Assembly (NCBI GenBank): GCA_036346225.1
Contig: JARFIW010000668.1
Span: 1,509,001 to 1,573,000, forward strand
Length of the DNA stretch: 64,000 bases
Direction of reading: 5' to 3'
From: Platerodrilus igneus
Taxonomy: Eukaryota > Arthropoda > Insecta > Coleoptera > Lycidae
Below, piece after piece: positions 22,108 to 32,951 of this stretch. Both the position numbers and the translations under genes were made by a program. The first letter of the stretch is position 1. The number at the start of each line of letters is the position of its first letter. The notes beneath the pieces were generated by a model. It ran no database searches. It saw only the letters and a program-made list of their open reading frames with translations, and was not told the origin of the DNA.

Positions 22108-23979
22108 CTACGCCACCATCTCCTCTATCTGCCGCCTAACCTCGTCTTTATATGCATACGGAATTGGGTATGATCCGATAAAAAATGGAGACTCATCCCA
22201 CAACTTAATTTCATGCAAGTAAACATTCGTTCGTTCTGGTTGGTTCGAAAATATCGACCTATGTGACAACAGCAGCTCGTACAATTTATTTTTTTCTTCT
22301 TGAGAAAAGTTTTCTGCGCGATCCACTACCTCTTTAATATCAGACACCTTACACGGCACTATCTCCTTTTTTAATTGAATTTCCTCATCTTTCTCTTCCG
22401 ACACTTGGCAAACAGTCAACCGACCATCAGGTTTTGGTTCCATACTAAACCCTACGCTTATCGCTCTTCCTTCAAAAATACCCGATAAACAATTTTTTGA
22501 AAAATCGATTTTAATTTGATGATCAGCAAAAAAATAGCATCGGAAGATGACATCACGAATTAAATTCGAAACTACCAGACAAGGGTAAGCCAATTCGAAA
22601 TCATTAAATTTAAAATTCAAATAAAATTGATCCTTAACAATAGAATTCTTGCCCGTCGCACTCACCAAAATAGTTGATGTAAACGGCAAACGTAAAATAT
22701 CGCTATTAATTTGCGTTATCTTCAATAAAAAGTCTTTTGAAATGCAGGTAATTTGACTACCCGAATCGACTAATATTTTTACCAAAACTGTCTCAACCGT
22801 CGCTTCAATGGTCGGTGCCAACGCAACTGATTTTATATTCTTTTTGTCTTCTAGTAAAAGGTCATCCCCGTTTTTATTAAATAACGCGGCCACAGCCGAT
22901 GGTCGATTTCCCCCTGGACTACTAACAGTTTGAGATTCGCGACGCCCTTCATCCCTATCACCATTATTGTAATTACTATTAGTATTATTTTCCCTATTTT
23001 CAGAGCGGGCACTATTACCGCCTCCAGAATTTGACGTATTTGATCTAAAATTGTAACGAACGCTCCCGTTTTGTTCATTATTCGAACCTCTACCACGCCA
23101 ATTCACGTAGGAACCGTTATTATTATTATTATTGGGGTTCCGATTATAAGTTTCATCAATTTCCCTTAAGTAAGCTTCTACTTCATCAAAAGTTCTGGGC
23201 ATGCAATTTACAATACCTCGTTGAATTTCACTTGGAAAATGATTTTTTAATAAAGAAATAAGCGCACCTTCCTCAAGAGGAGTAGTTAAGAAATTTGCTT
23301 CTCTCACCAACATTAAAAAATAATCAGCCCTTGACCCCCTTTCGTAACACCCAAATTTAATTTTTTGAAAAAGTTTCCTCTCTTCGTCAACCCCCCAATA
23401 CCGACTTAAAAATAGCTCTTTAAACTCTTGGAAATCCCTTACTTTTTCTTCCTTTAATACACGCCAATCCTGAGCTGAAATACGTAAGTTACTAACGGTC
23501 AAAGGAACTTTTCTACTTTCAGGAACTCCAGCTTCCAAAAATATTGTTTCCTGTTTTTTAATGAAAGTTACCGGATGCACAGATCCCTCCGGCCCAAAGC
23601 ACAAATTCGTACCCCCCAGATCCTTATATAAACTCATATAATTATGATACCCAAAAGCCTCGGACATGACGCCCCTGGTCTCTGGTTGGTGTACATGCAC
23701 AATACCTTCATCCCTAACATATTCAACATCGCTAGCTTCTACCTGTTCTTTAACCGATTCAGAAACACGATTTACATCAAAACTTAATTTGCTAATATTT
23801 GCAGCAATATTCACGTTCATTTGTTCAATTGATTCCTTTAGGATGGCATTGTTACAATTCATACTATTAACAGCTGCCACTAGTTGTTTCAAAGCATCTG
23901 CGATATCAGGCTCGTCCATTTTATCAGCTTTTTCTAAATTACTTTGATCTTTACTACGCGTATTATACTTGTGTGACAT
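22108..23979 (-). CDS. Gypsy-2 gag-protease polyprotein
   Basis: A 623-codon frame, start MSHKYNTRSKDQSN at 23979. Residues about 25-100 are helix-prone, and about 110-280 form the retrotransposon gag capsid-like domain (includes FLEAGVPESR, LFLSRYWGVDEERK, EIDETYNRNP). Residues about 285-350 are an N/G/R/S-rich low-complexity nucleic-acid-binding stretch in place of a CCHC knuckle. Residues about 395-480 hold the aspartic protease (VKILVDSGSQITCISKDFLL with catalytic D-S-G). It ends near residue 623 in the linker to RT (YPIPYAYKDEVRRQIEEM), where a TAG interrupts the pol continuation. It probably packages the element RNA in cytoplasmic particles. Confidence 0.9.
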   Translation of the reverse strand: MSHKYNTRSKDQSNLEKADKMDEPDIADALKQLVAAVNSMNCNNAILKESIEQMNVNIAANISKLSFDVNRVSESVKEQVEASDVEYVRDEGIVHVHQPETRGVMSEAFGYHNYMSLYKDLGGTNLCFGPEGSVHPVTFIKKQETIFLEAGVPESRKVPLTVSNLRISAQDWRVLKEEKVRDFQEFKELFLSRYWGVDEERKLFQKIKFGCYERGSRADYFLMLVREANFLTTPLEEGALISLLKNHFPSEIQRGIVNCMPRTFDEVEAYLREIDETYNRNPNNNNNNGSYVNWRGRGSNNEQNGSVRYNFRSNTSNSGGGNSARSENRENNTNSNYNNGDRDEGRRESQTVSSPGGNRPSAVAALFNKNGDDLLLEDKKNIKSVALAPTIEATVETVLVKILVDSGSQITCISKDFLLKITQINSDILRLPFTSTILVSATGKNSIVKDQFYLNFKFNDFELAYPCLVVSNLIRDVIFRCYFFADHQIKIDFSKNCLSGIFEGRAISVGFSMEPKPDGRLTVCQVSEEKDEEIQLKKEIVPCKVSDIKEVVDRAENFSQEEKNKLYELLLSHRSIFSNQPERTNVYLHEIKLWDESPFFIGSYPIPYAYKDEVRRQIEEMVA

Positions 23980-24429
23980 TACATTTCAACAACAATCAAA
24001 AACATATTTCACCTTGAGGTGCGATCCTTAACTCTTAAGCTCTAAATTACTCTATTTATTTTTGTTCCAAACTAACACAATAAACCCAATGAATTTCTCT
24101 GAATTGTCCACTCAAACTTAATGCAACTTGGAATGTTATACCTCAATATCCAAACACCTAAGAATTAAACTTTTTCCAGTTCAGTCTCACTAACATTCCT
24201 AATACCAACTGTTGTCCGTACATACAATTAACATGGACCTGGTCGTTGAATAACCGTTAACACTTATTAGAAATTAAAATGTACTGTTCGTTTCAAAGAT
24301 GTCATTCAATGTTATCTAAATACCAATAGCAGTAATTATTTACTAATGACCTTAGGTACCTGAACCTTTTCAAATTCTACGTAAACAACTCGAATCATTT
24401 ACAGTTCCAGGTATTTGTGTAACAAGAAA

Positions 24430-24452
24430 ACGCCCCACGTTGGGCGCCAAAA
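24430..24452 (-). other. Gypsy-2 primer-binding site
   Basis: Minus strand, directly beside the 5' LTR: TGGCGCCCAACGTGGGGC, a common tRNA primer-binding site of insect and retroviral LTR elements. Confidence 0.85.
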
Positions 24453-25026
24453 TAAACCAGCTCCCTCAGAAAGCTCAGACATTCCAGGAGGTGCGGAAAC
24501 GAGTGGTTGCCCTTGCAGATGTTGGCCCAGGCTAGCGGCAACCCCTCTCATGTGGTATTTTCGTGATCCTTTAAGTTTTTACCTGTTACAACCTGTGGAT
24601 ATATAATAATAACTCGTAGATGGATTTATGTAGTTTAATGAATTGTAACCAATGTCACAAAATAAAGAAAACAAACACAGCTAAATAGAAAAAATTCAGC
24701 ACGCACCGTAACTACCATGTGGCCAGCGGCGTTGCCATTAAAAAAAACAAATAAAGAAACAATACTACAACTATAACTTATCTGTAAAGTACAATCCAAC
24801 TGATCCTCATTAGCATCAACTATCACTGCCACACTCTTACGGATAAATGTATAATTTATTTGCAACGCAAAGTTCACAAATTAACTGGGTTCTAGAACAA
24901 CCGACACGCGTTTTTATCGCGTGCCGCACTCTCTCGCACGCTTAGCCCCGACGGACCCTTACCTATCGGACCAACTTAAACGTTACGGATCCTTTTACCT
25001 ATTATTATAGGGGGCGGCCTAGTACA
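24453..25026 (-). repeat. Gypsy-2 5' LTR
   Basis: Direct copy of 18962-19534 with the same internal order of TATA-like, TTCTAGAA and AATAAA signals. It is about 97-98 per cent identical by eye, which implies a fairly recent insertion. Confidence 0.88.
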
Positions 25027-25777
25027 TGTATTAACTTGGTAATATAACATTCGCCTAAATAATGCTACGGTGTCACTCTATTATAAGAAATTAAACAATA
25101 CTTAATATCACAGTAGGCCTAAAACAATTACTTCAATTCCTAATTCTACCAATTAAAGATGCGACTTTTATGTAAATGAAAGTTCACGTATTTCATGTGA
25201 TCAAACAAAATAAACAAAACCTCAAATAGATACAAAACCTTTTATTATTACTAATAAAACATGCCATTCAGGGCACAAATTGTCTAAATCTAAACAATTA
25301 AGGTAAGTGCACGCACATTAAGTTTACCCTTCCAGAAATTCACAATCACGGGTTCGGCCGTTGATTTTGTCAGCCGTCGATGTCCACATACAATAACTTT
25401 ACGTGAAATAAAATTATTAGGATTAGGAATCCTCTTTTTTTTCACCAACACCTTCAAGTTAGTTTATATTGTGATAATAAATGCACACACACTACGGCAT
25501 GCAACTGCGTGCTGGTATACCACAGCCGTAATAAATGCACGTAATTTATGGAATTTCTCCCTATAACTTGGCCTGTTACCTGAATCCAATGACTGGAAGA
25601 CTACTATCTTCATGCACTAGATGTACCATTGTCGTTCAGGATTCACAATTCACCATCAGCCCCCAGTTCGTACATGAAAACCACCGTGATTAGTGTCCAA
25701 ATTTTTGTGCACACCTTGCCATTTCATTTTTCTATCTGACAATTCCAGTCTTTTTTTTACTTATGTCATCGACGTAG

Positions 25778-26313
25778 GTGACTAATATATAAATAATACG
25801 TGAAATTAAATATCAAGTTAGAGCGGTTAATAGGACGGCTCGGCACAGACTGCAGTATTTTTTGACAACCTGCTTTTCTTCTTTATTCTTTTTAAATAAT
25901 CAAGCTACCAAAAATTGATTTTCTAACCATGTGCTGCACATTTGGTGTATTGTAATACATACATGTTGTATATAATAAAATCTTAATTATTAATTTATTT
26001 TTTGTCATCAGCCAATTGACTAATAGGAGAAAAATTTGTGAAAAGGAAAACACAGGAAGTATGTGCAATCCAAATACTTCAAATTTATAAGTTTTTTTCT
26101 GTATTTAATAATCTTACAGTCAGAAATATGTAAGCTAATGGCAATGTTTCGATCTTGTAAAACTTGTATTAACAATATGAACATAATAATAAACTCCCAA
26201 AAATTAATTTTTTTATTCTTCCGTCACCATAACACAAATCCATATTTGAACTTTTTTTTGTTTCTCACTAATATCCACCACCTCGATAAGTTGTATATTT
26301 GAATCGACTTACC
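25778..26313. other. No gene recognised
   Basis: AT-rich sequence between gypsy-1 and the BEL fragment. A 79-codon hydrophobic plus-strand frame (26063-26302) has no motif and is probably chance. Confidence 0.45.
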
Positions 26314-26560
26314 CTAACCTTCAATATTTGCAACATCTAAGACTGCAAGTTTTATTGCTGGACGAACACGAATTCCGTTTGCTCTTTGAATCGTAGCTTG
26401 CCGAGTTGCACTTGACTTCCAGTGGTCGTGTCATTCCCTTCTTCCAACAATTTTGCTTCTGTTTCGCATCTACTATAACGGCGACATCTCTATTGTTTAA
26501 TGGTGCAATTCGATTCGTCTTCTTAGATCCGGTAGGTACTCTGTTACGGTATTTCGCGCA
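26314..26560 (-). pseudogene. BEL/Pao pol C-terminal fragment
   Basis: Minus strand, two frames. The first has IAPLNNRDVAVIVDAKQKQN then CWKKG, the domain after BEL/Pao integrase (usually ...GDVVVIVD...NxWxKG). The second has ATRQATIQRANGIRVRPAIK then LAVLDVANIEG and a stop at 26314-26316, matching the canonical BEL/Pao pol ending (...RPAVKLAVLDV). A frameshift or short deletion joins them. No other BEL domain lies nearby. The call is strong because both conserved blocks occur in the right order and spacing. Confidence 0.8.
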
Positions 26561-26621
26561 AACACAAAAGAAAACAGTAAAAGTAAGTAGAGATACCGTT
26601 TACGCCGAATACCGCAACAGA
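26540..26621. repeat. Short inverted repeat beside the BEL fragment
   Basis: 26540-26563 and 26598-26621 are inverted copies of about 24 bp with a few mismatches and a 34-bp loop. Both arms read as similar peptides outward (AEYRNRT on plus, AKYRNRV on minus). Confidence 0.65.
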
Positions 26622-26639
26622 ACGGAGACAGAATGGTAG

Positions 26640-27980
26640 AATTTGGGCTAGCTCATAAACGTCGGAGAGGGGCGTGGGGAAATAGAAAAACACATTAGAA
26701 ACCTCGGTGAAACTATATTGATAGTATCGAATCGTGAAAGACTATTTACGAAACAAAATAAGTTGCGTAATCGTGATTGTAAACAAAGCGCCATAACATA
26801 TAAAAATTGATAAGCAAATATAACATTTTATAATCTAAATATCTACTTAATGGTTCACCTTAAATACATATAAAAGAAAATTAAACATCAACTGTACAGT
26901 AAATCTAGAAAAAGAAATATTACTAAATTATATGTACATGCTGCTTTGTGAAGTGCACCTCCTTAAAATTAGACACCCTAACTTAAATTAATCATATATT
27001 AAATATTTTTAAATTGAGGCATACGTTCTTTTAGTTAATGTGTATACAGAAAGACAAAAAAAACAGTAAAACGGACTCCAACATAAACATTGATTAATTA
27101 ATTTTTAATTTATAGAATAATAACATAGTTGTTCGTATATCGTGCATGTAAGTTTTGTAACGGGGTGGTGCCAATTTGTTGGATAATTATAAGCAATAGC
27201 AGCAAATGAAAAGTCTATTCTTCACAGCAGCATAGAAGAATTACGAAATGAGAAACTGTACCTTAAACAATCAGCTTCGTGCTGGTCTCATCTTAAGGCA
27301 GGAACAATGCGGCTGCATTTCTCTATTGGCTGCATGCTGGAACCACCAACTTCACTTTATACTAAGCCAGCACTTTACATGTATCTTTTCGGTAAGAAGA
27401 AGTTGTCTTTAATCTTTAATCTTTTAATCTTTAATGGTGTCTTTCAAAGCACGGTCTCTATTTTATAAGGCCAGAATCATGTATGGGGGTAGGGTATTTG
27501 ACTTTTAAAGGTATCGCCGAAGAACCATGTGTGCAGAATTTCCAGACAACAGCTGCCGAAATACAAACTGTAGCAGCTTGCTAACAAGCAGATAACGCAA
27601 TTATCAAAAGGTTTTAAACAAAGAAGAACAATTTTGTTACTTTGTAACATCTTAACAGCTGCAGAATACCAGATAACAAGTCCATTGTAAGCAGATGTAG
27701 GCAGGTGGTAAGTGGTCTTATATTTTAGAAAAAAGCTGTGCATTTACTTGCACCTTGAAATTAAAATGTAATCACTGCAGGTGCTAGCATTTATTACAAC
27801 TACTTTGTAACTTAAAGTTTACTAAGCAGCCGTTTGATTTTATAAGACAAACTTTTACACAGAGTAATTACTTTGGAAATTTTATTAAATAATACTAATT
27901 CAAATGGCGGAAAATTGAACTTGTTAAGGAATTTTAGGGCATTTTAAAAACAATTGCAGGAAAAATGTTTGCAGGTTTTT
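26640..27980. other. No gene recognised
   Basis: AT-rich. An 88-codon minus-strand frame near 27477-27743 has no recognised motif. No repeats noted. Confidence 0.4.
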
Positions 27981-28000
27981 GAAGGTAACAACTCTCGCAA

Positions 28001-28180
28001 CCATCATCATCATTTTCTTTTCGACCTTACTTAAGGTCGGTTTGACGCAGTTCTAACTTCTTTTTTATTCTGTGCTAATCTAAAAAGTTCTACATACCCT
28101 TCACAACCTAAATCTTTAATAATTTGACTAATATAGCTTGGTCTAGGTCTTCCTATACTCTTCTATCTTTTTATTATCTA
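28001..28180 (-). pseudogene. RTE-like LINE 3' end, fragment
   Basis: Homologous to 28435-28600: it encodes (minus) the same C-terminal peptide, with SYISQIIKDLGCEGY-like and LFRLAQ-like features, then a 3' tail ending in a short (ATG)n run at 28001-28016. Microsatellite tails of this sort are usual for RTE-class LINEs. Severely 5'-truncated. Confidence 0.7.
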
Positions 28181-28434
28181 CCTGCTTCTGCATAGATATG
28201 AGCAACCTTATGGTTGTTAGCGAACTACAACATGTTTACATGATTCCCATTTATAAGGAAGTGAAATATTACCTGGTTATTCCTTCCAACAAAGGAAATG
28301 TGTTAAATTATAAGTTATGGTAAGGCTTAAGCAACCAATCGCTACCAATATGCCAGACCGCTAACTAATCGTGAGTTATGCCATGGTGACATTTAGTTAA
28401 CTGATTTTTATTTATTTATATTTTTTTGTTTTGT

Positions 28435-29385
28435 TTTCGAACTTACTTAAGGTCGGTTTGACGCAGCTCTAAATTTTTTTTTATTCTGAGCTAGTCTAAA
28501 AAGATCTACATACCCTTCACAACCAAAATCTCTAATAATTTGACTAATATAGCTTTGTCTAGGACTTCTTATTCTATTTTTATTTGCTAATCTATAATCC
28601 AAGACCTTACTAAATAGTCCTTCATGTCTTAACTGGTACCCTATCATTTTATCTCTCCTAACCTTTAATTGATTCCACATACAGGGTTCCTCACCTATTC
28701 TTCTATAAACTTCCTCATTTGTTACTCTATCTAATCAACTATCCTTTAACATTTTTTTATAACACCAAGTTTCAAAAGCTGCCTCTTTAATTTTCCAAGT
28801 CTCACTACCGTATAATAGAACGCTCGATACGTACGACCTTAAGCAACTTTTTCTATTATCTAAACTAATACTATTAGCTATTAGTAAGTGTTTCTTATTT
28901 AAAAACATTTTCTAGCTTGATCTATTCTAGCTACTACATCCCTTCTGCTGCGTCCGTCCTTTGTAACTATACTACCTAAATAGCAAAATTCATCTACCTC
29001 CTCTAGCTCGGTATTACCTATTTTTAATTTTGGTTTAGAACTAGGTTGTAACTCACTTGTCATTATCTTTGTTTTTCCTGAGTTAATTCTCGTACTATAG
29101 TTACTCTGTAGTATCTCATCTAAAATATTTAAAAACTCTCCTAACTCTTTTCTAGACTCTGCTATAATAGCTATATCATCTGCAAAACGTAACATGTCTA
29201 TTTTCTGTCCCTGTACACTAATACCTATCTCTTTTCTCTCTCTAGCTAAGTTTAAAGCTTCCTCAATATAAACATTAAAAATCAAGGGAGACAGTATACA
29301 ACCCTGTCTAACACCATTTCTAATCTTAGCTTCCTTTTCTATTTCATCAAATCTAATTACTACACTTTGGTTTCTATATAGACTG
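28435..29385 (-). pseudogene. RTE-like LINE reverse transcriptase, 5'-truncated
   Basis: Minus strand: RNGVRQGCILSPLIFNVYIE (RT block 4), MLRFADDIAIIAESRKELGE (catalytic A-D-D near 29185), SGKTKIM, VDEFCYLGSIVTKDGRSRRD, then LLYGSETWKIKEAAFETWCY (near 28780-28830) and a C-terminal block IRSPRQSYISQIIRDFGCEG (28450-28560). This is the familiar arthropod RTE/endonuclease-RT LINE terminus. The endonuclease and RT N-terminus are absent. One frame break lies near 28900 and one stop near 28735. Confidence 0.85.
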
Positions 29386-30175
29386 GGAAAACAAGTCACA
29401 TACATGTGTCGGAATACTAATCTTGTCAGCCCTCGGTAGCGAATTGACACAGCATCGCCGCGGTACTCAGCAACAACCATGCTACTACCGTAATTGCAGC
29501 AGCGGTCAATAATCGGGCTACGCAACATGCAATTTAGCCTCCAGCTAAGAGCTAAAAAAAAGGGAAATCTTACTAATATTAACAACTCAGGACCGCTCAC
29601 CGATACACACCAAATCTACACATTTGATAGAGGAGAAACGTGCATCAGAACGAGTAGTTTTTACAAGTGAATCAACGCACAAGCTGCAGAATCAAAGTTT
29701 AAAAGGCGTTCAAAATAACATGAACTCGAAAAGCAAACGTCTGCGTTATCAAAACGCGATTGAAACTGGAAAACACGGTTTTACCGAAGAATAGTAAGAT
29801 ATATTATTTCGACAAATCTTTAGATGGGAAACCCCTAGAACACAATTATACGTTATCGAAAGGTATAACGCGCTCACGGATACCTAAACAAGATCTTGAT
29901 TAATTAATTGTAGTGTAAACTTGTCGTTTCAAAACAACTAGATTTACGTTGAGAAATTCTTAGATAGAGTATTTATTATTAATTATGCGGAAGGATTTAA
30001 CAATAGACATGGAATTTATACGAACATATAATAAGTTAACAAGGGATTTGAGTTGAAAATTATGGTAAAGCGAGCTTATCTAAACAGGTACAATATATCA
30101 GGTATTGTTGGAAAATTTAATTTTAGAAAAAAAAATTATGTAAATAAAATAACCAATTATTGCCGAAAATAAACG
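29386..30175 (-). repeat. Repeat shared with 43020-43200
   Basis: On the minus strand, about 30000-30175 matches 43020-43110 (TTTATTTTCGGCAATAATTG, then CAACTCAAATCC and AAATTCCATG). The rest is AT-rich with an acceptor-like T tract plus TAG at about 29560 (minus). The open frame over 29386-29600 fused to the LINE is probably not LINE sequence. Confidence 0.55.
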
Positions 30176-30177
30176 TA

Positions 30178-31440
30178 TCAAATCCACACCCCCCCTCCAG
30201 CAAAAGTACCAAACAAAAAAAACAAGCAAAAAAAAAGAAAACTTGCTTAAAACTAAAAGGAAATTCGTTACGAAAACGAAACAGAAAACAAAAAAGAAAA
30301 AAACACCCCAAAATAAAAAAGAACTCTCGTCCGGCTCGAAGGACCAATTATTGAAAAAAAAGAGAAAAGAAGGAAGGGAAACAAACAACGCGGACTAAGA
30401 TGGAACGACATGGACACTGAAAAAGTCGTCGGAGGACGCATGATTCTTGTAAAGAAACAGGAAAGTCTTCGACCTAAAAAGAAGAAAAGAAACGAGGAAG
30501 AAAACCAACAGTGCCCACCAAAACAAGGCCCAAAGGTCAAGCCTCAAGGATGTAAAAGGAGAACAAGGGAGAACCAGAGGCAGAGAAGAGGAACGCTGGT
30601 AAAAGAAAAGATGTACTATCAACTGCGGTAACCAAGAATCGTAACTGAAAAACCAAAGAAAAGAATAGCTAACTAGTTCTAGAGTCGACTAAGTCGTGGC
30701 TTCCGAAGGAAAAAAAACGGACTAGAAAGCACCTACCACAGGAGCGGATGGACGAAACACAATCGGACCAGGGACCGATAGCAAAGAAGACCATCAAAAG
30801 GATAGGTAAAAGAAAGTAGTACTAAAGGAACGAAAAAAAAGAAAAAACCAAAGAGAATAACACCAACATCAAGTACAAAACCCAAAAAAAGCTAAAATTG
30901 TACAAATTGTAGTTATGTATGAGTAGGTGTGAGGGTGTGCGTGCGTGTGTGTATGTGTTGGACCGCTGTAGTCGCCTCTTACGACAGGCAGGTCGTACCA
31001 TGGGACTATTCTATTCCCAGACCCACACGTGTGAAAGAAAAAGCCAGAAAACGAAAGAAAACCCCGCAAAACAGGGAAGTAAAACTAAATCGTAACGTCC
31101 AAAAATCAAAACCTAAGGAGACAAAAGTCGGCATAAAAATCTTGGACGCGAGGGCCAGATATTGGGCTTAAGGCGTTTACGCCGCCAGAAGAAGAACGAA
31201 ACGAGATCAAGGACATTAGGACTTCCCCGACATACATCTTTTGACGCGTATAGGAATGCGAACTTCTCGGTTTCTGATTTCCGGCTGCCGACGGTCGGAA
31301 GCTGGGAAGGAAAGCAGTCCCAAGGACATTACCACAGACAGAAACACACACACTCACGCACCCACACGCGCGCAGACACAAACACACACACACACACACA
31401 CACACACGAGTATTTCCAAACGCAAATAATATAAAACTAA
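30178..31440 (+). repeat. Purine-rich region with LINE-tail-like block and (CA)n
   Basis: 30178-30900 is extremely purine-rich on the plus strand, so long lysine-rich (plus) and phenylalanine-rich (minus) frames appear by composition alone. 30961-31030 holds GTAGTCGCCTCTTACGACAG then GTCGTACCATGG, a block that resembles conserved 3' regions of some insect retroposons. That attribution is from memory and weak. A (CA)n microsatellite lies at about 31345-31410 and a short GT run at 30925-30960. Confidence 0.5.
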
Positions 31441-32290
31441 CTAATATAATTTAAGGTAGCAAATAATTCTGTTAGATTTCTTAGGAGTAACAGGTTTGCT
31501 GTAATTTTTAGGTAGCAGACTAAATGTAATGTTAGAATAAATAAATAAATAAAAATAAATACATCTTCCGGTTCGGAAGGAGCATAGACAAATTTCTGCC
31601 TCTTGTGAGCAGTTTTCCGCAAAACAGGGACAGCAGGGGTGTAGTAGTGGCAGCACGCGATATAGGAGGTTGCAAGGGTAGTTTAGAAAACTCGAAACGA
31701 GTTAAAAAGAAAGTTGTTTGTTGTTAGGGTTGGAGGTAAGGAAGTCAACGGTAGAAAAGGAAACATCATGAGTTGTCAGAATATCCACGGTAGAAAAAGA
31801 AAAAGTATTGGCTGTACGACAGTCAACCTTACGAAGAAAAACACAAGCACCATGTTTACTTTGAACGCTCTTGTCTCTCCACATAGAATTCAAACTCCTC
31901 TGCGCTTCCTTTGAATTATTCAATGGAACCAATAAAAGCAATTTTACTTCTTACTTAACAACACAAAACCAAAAATATTGCAAACAAATTGTGGTTTTTC
32001 TACTGCCAATGTTTAGCATTTAACAGACTTAATGTATCATCCTTGTCGCCAAATATTGTGGGTTACTCTAGTACATATGTTACCATTCTACATAACCCGA
32101 CTTCGCTTTACAAGCTGTGTCTATCATGCCGCTGTCTAACCATATCTACCTACTATAATTACACAACACTAACTACTACTACTAGCCTACAACTTTAATC
32201 TTTCTTTAGCCTTTTCTCCTGTTGCATCATCGTGAAAATTACAATTTGCTGTTATGATCTACTTCCATACAGCAACTGACGAAATCCGTA
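31440..32290. other. No gene recognised
   Basis: AT-rich, short frames only. A short AAAT/AATA tract lies near 31535-31560. It separates the low-complexity block from the zinc-finger relics. Confidence 0.4.
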
Positions 32291-32950
32291 TAACACTAGT
32301 GAGAATCCATACAACACCATATAGTGTTACAGAATAACCACACAAATTGCACATAAATGAACAATTGTAAGTATGATAGGTATTACACATGTGTTCCTAG
32401 AATATTTTTCCTCGTGCGAAATATTACTAAAAAATCGGTGTCTATTAATATTCGATTGTAGAAGTCTTTGTAATGCACTATAACTACACAAAAACAAACT
32501 AATGGACGTTCGTCCGTATGTTACGGCATTTCTAAATTTTAGTTGTGATAAGTAACAATCAGACAAATTACATGCCGATTCCTAAAGGTTTTTTTTGTGA
32601 TGAACCATAATTACATAAAAAACATAGAATTCCACATATCTTAGTATGTAAGGAGATATAAACGATTATAGCATTTAGGAATTTATACCCAATATTTAAT
32701 ACACAAAGTTTGCGCAAAATTGAAACTTGTCAGTACACAACCACAAATGTTTTTATGGAATTTTTTGATGCATAATCACACAAACTGCACCATGTGGACG
32801 TTCACTATTATAGGGCTGTATATGGGATTTCAATTTTGATGCGCACAATACCAACATAAAAAGCACGCAAATGAACTTTTGCTTGCATGTGAGACTATAC
32901 GAACCTAAAAGACACCTTTGTAGAATCTAAAATGATTTTAAATGTTGCAT
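32290..32950 (-). pseudogene. Decayed C2H2 fingers 3' of the zinc-finger gene
   Basis: Downstream of the intact array the minus strand still shows broken fingers: CSFMCNLCGYS near 32340, TNERPLVCFCSYSALQ near 32470-32520, a CFLCNYGSSQKK remnant near 32600, and further partial linkers near 32790. Frames change repeatedly. The block at 32580-32700 also matches 59820-59945. The array was once longer and its 3' part has died. Confidence 0.7.
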
Positions 32951-32951
32951 T

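Larger units (their letters stand above)
18962..25026 (-). mobile_element. Gypsy-2, complete Ty3/Gypsy retrotransposon
   Basis: LTRs at 18962-19534 and 24453-25026 differ by only about a dozen changes. A 4-bp TGTA target duplication flanks the element. Purine tract, PBS, gag-PR, RT, RNase H and integrase are all present in order on the minus strand. Only one in-frame stop (22105) and one frameshift (about 21625) break the coding region, but the RT active site is changed to YVND. No envelope gene lies between integrase and the 3' LTR. Confidence 0.92.
18843..25777 (-). mobile_element. Gypsy-1 right (5') LTR, split by gypsy-2
   Basis: 18843-18961 and 25031-25777 form one LTR, homologous to the left LTR at 8800-11574. 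Gypsy-2 (18962-25026) sits at a TGTA duplicated at 18958-18961 and 25027-25030. The flanks read continuously across it when compared with 8917-8925. Confidence 0.8.

Noticed and set aside
26406..26639. 77-codon plus-strand frame
   Set aside because: Antisense to the BEL/Pao pol fragment, which carries the real motifs on the minus strand.
30098..30631. Long phenylalanine-rich and lysine-rich frames on both strands
   Set aside because: They follow from the purine/pyrimidine strand bias. No motif, and frames overlap on both strands.
30869..31434. Histidine/threonine and cysteine/valine-rich frames
   Set aside because: Produced by the (CA)n and (GT)n microsatellites.
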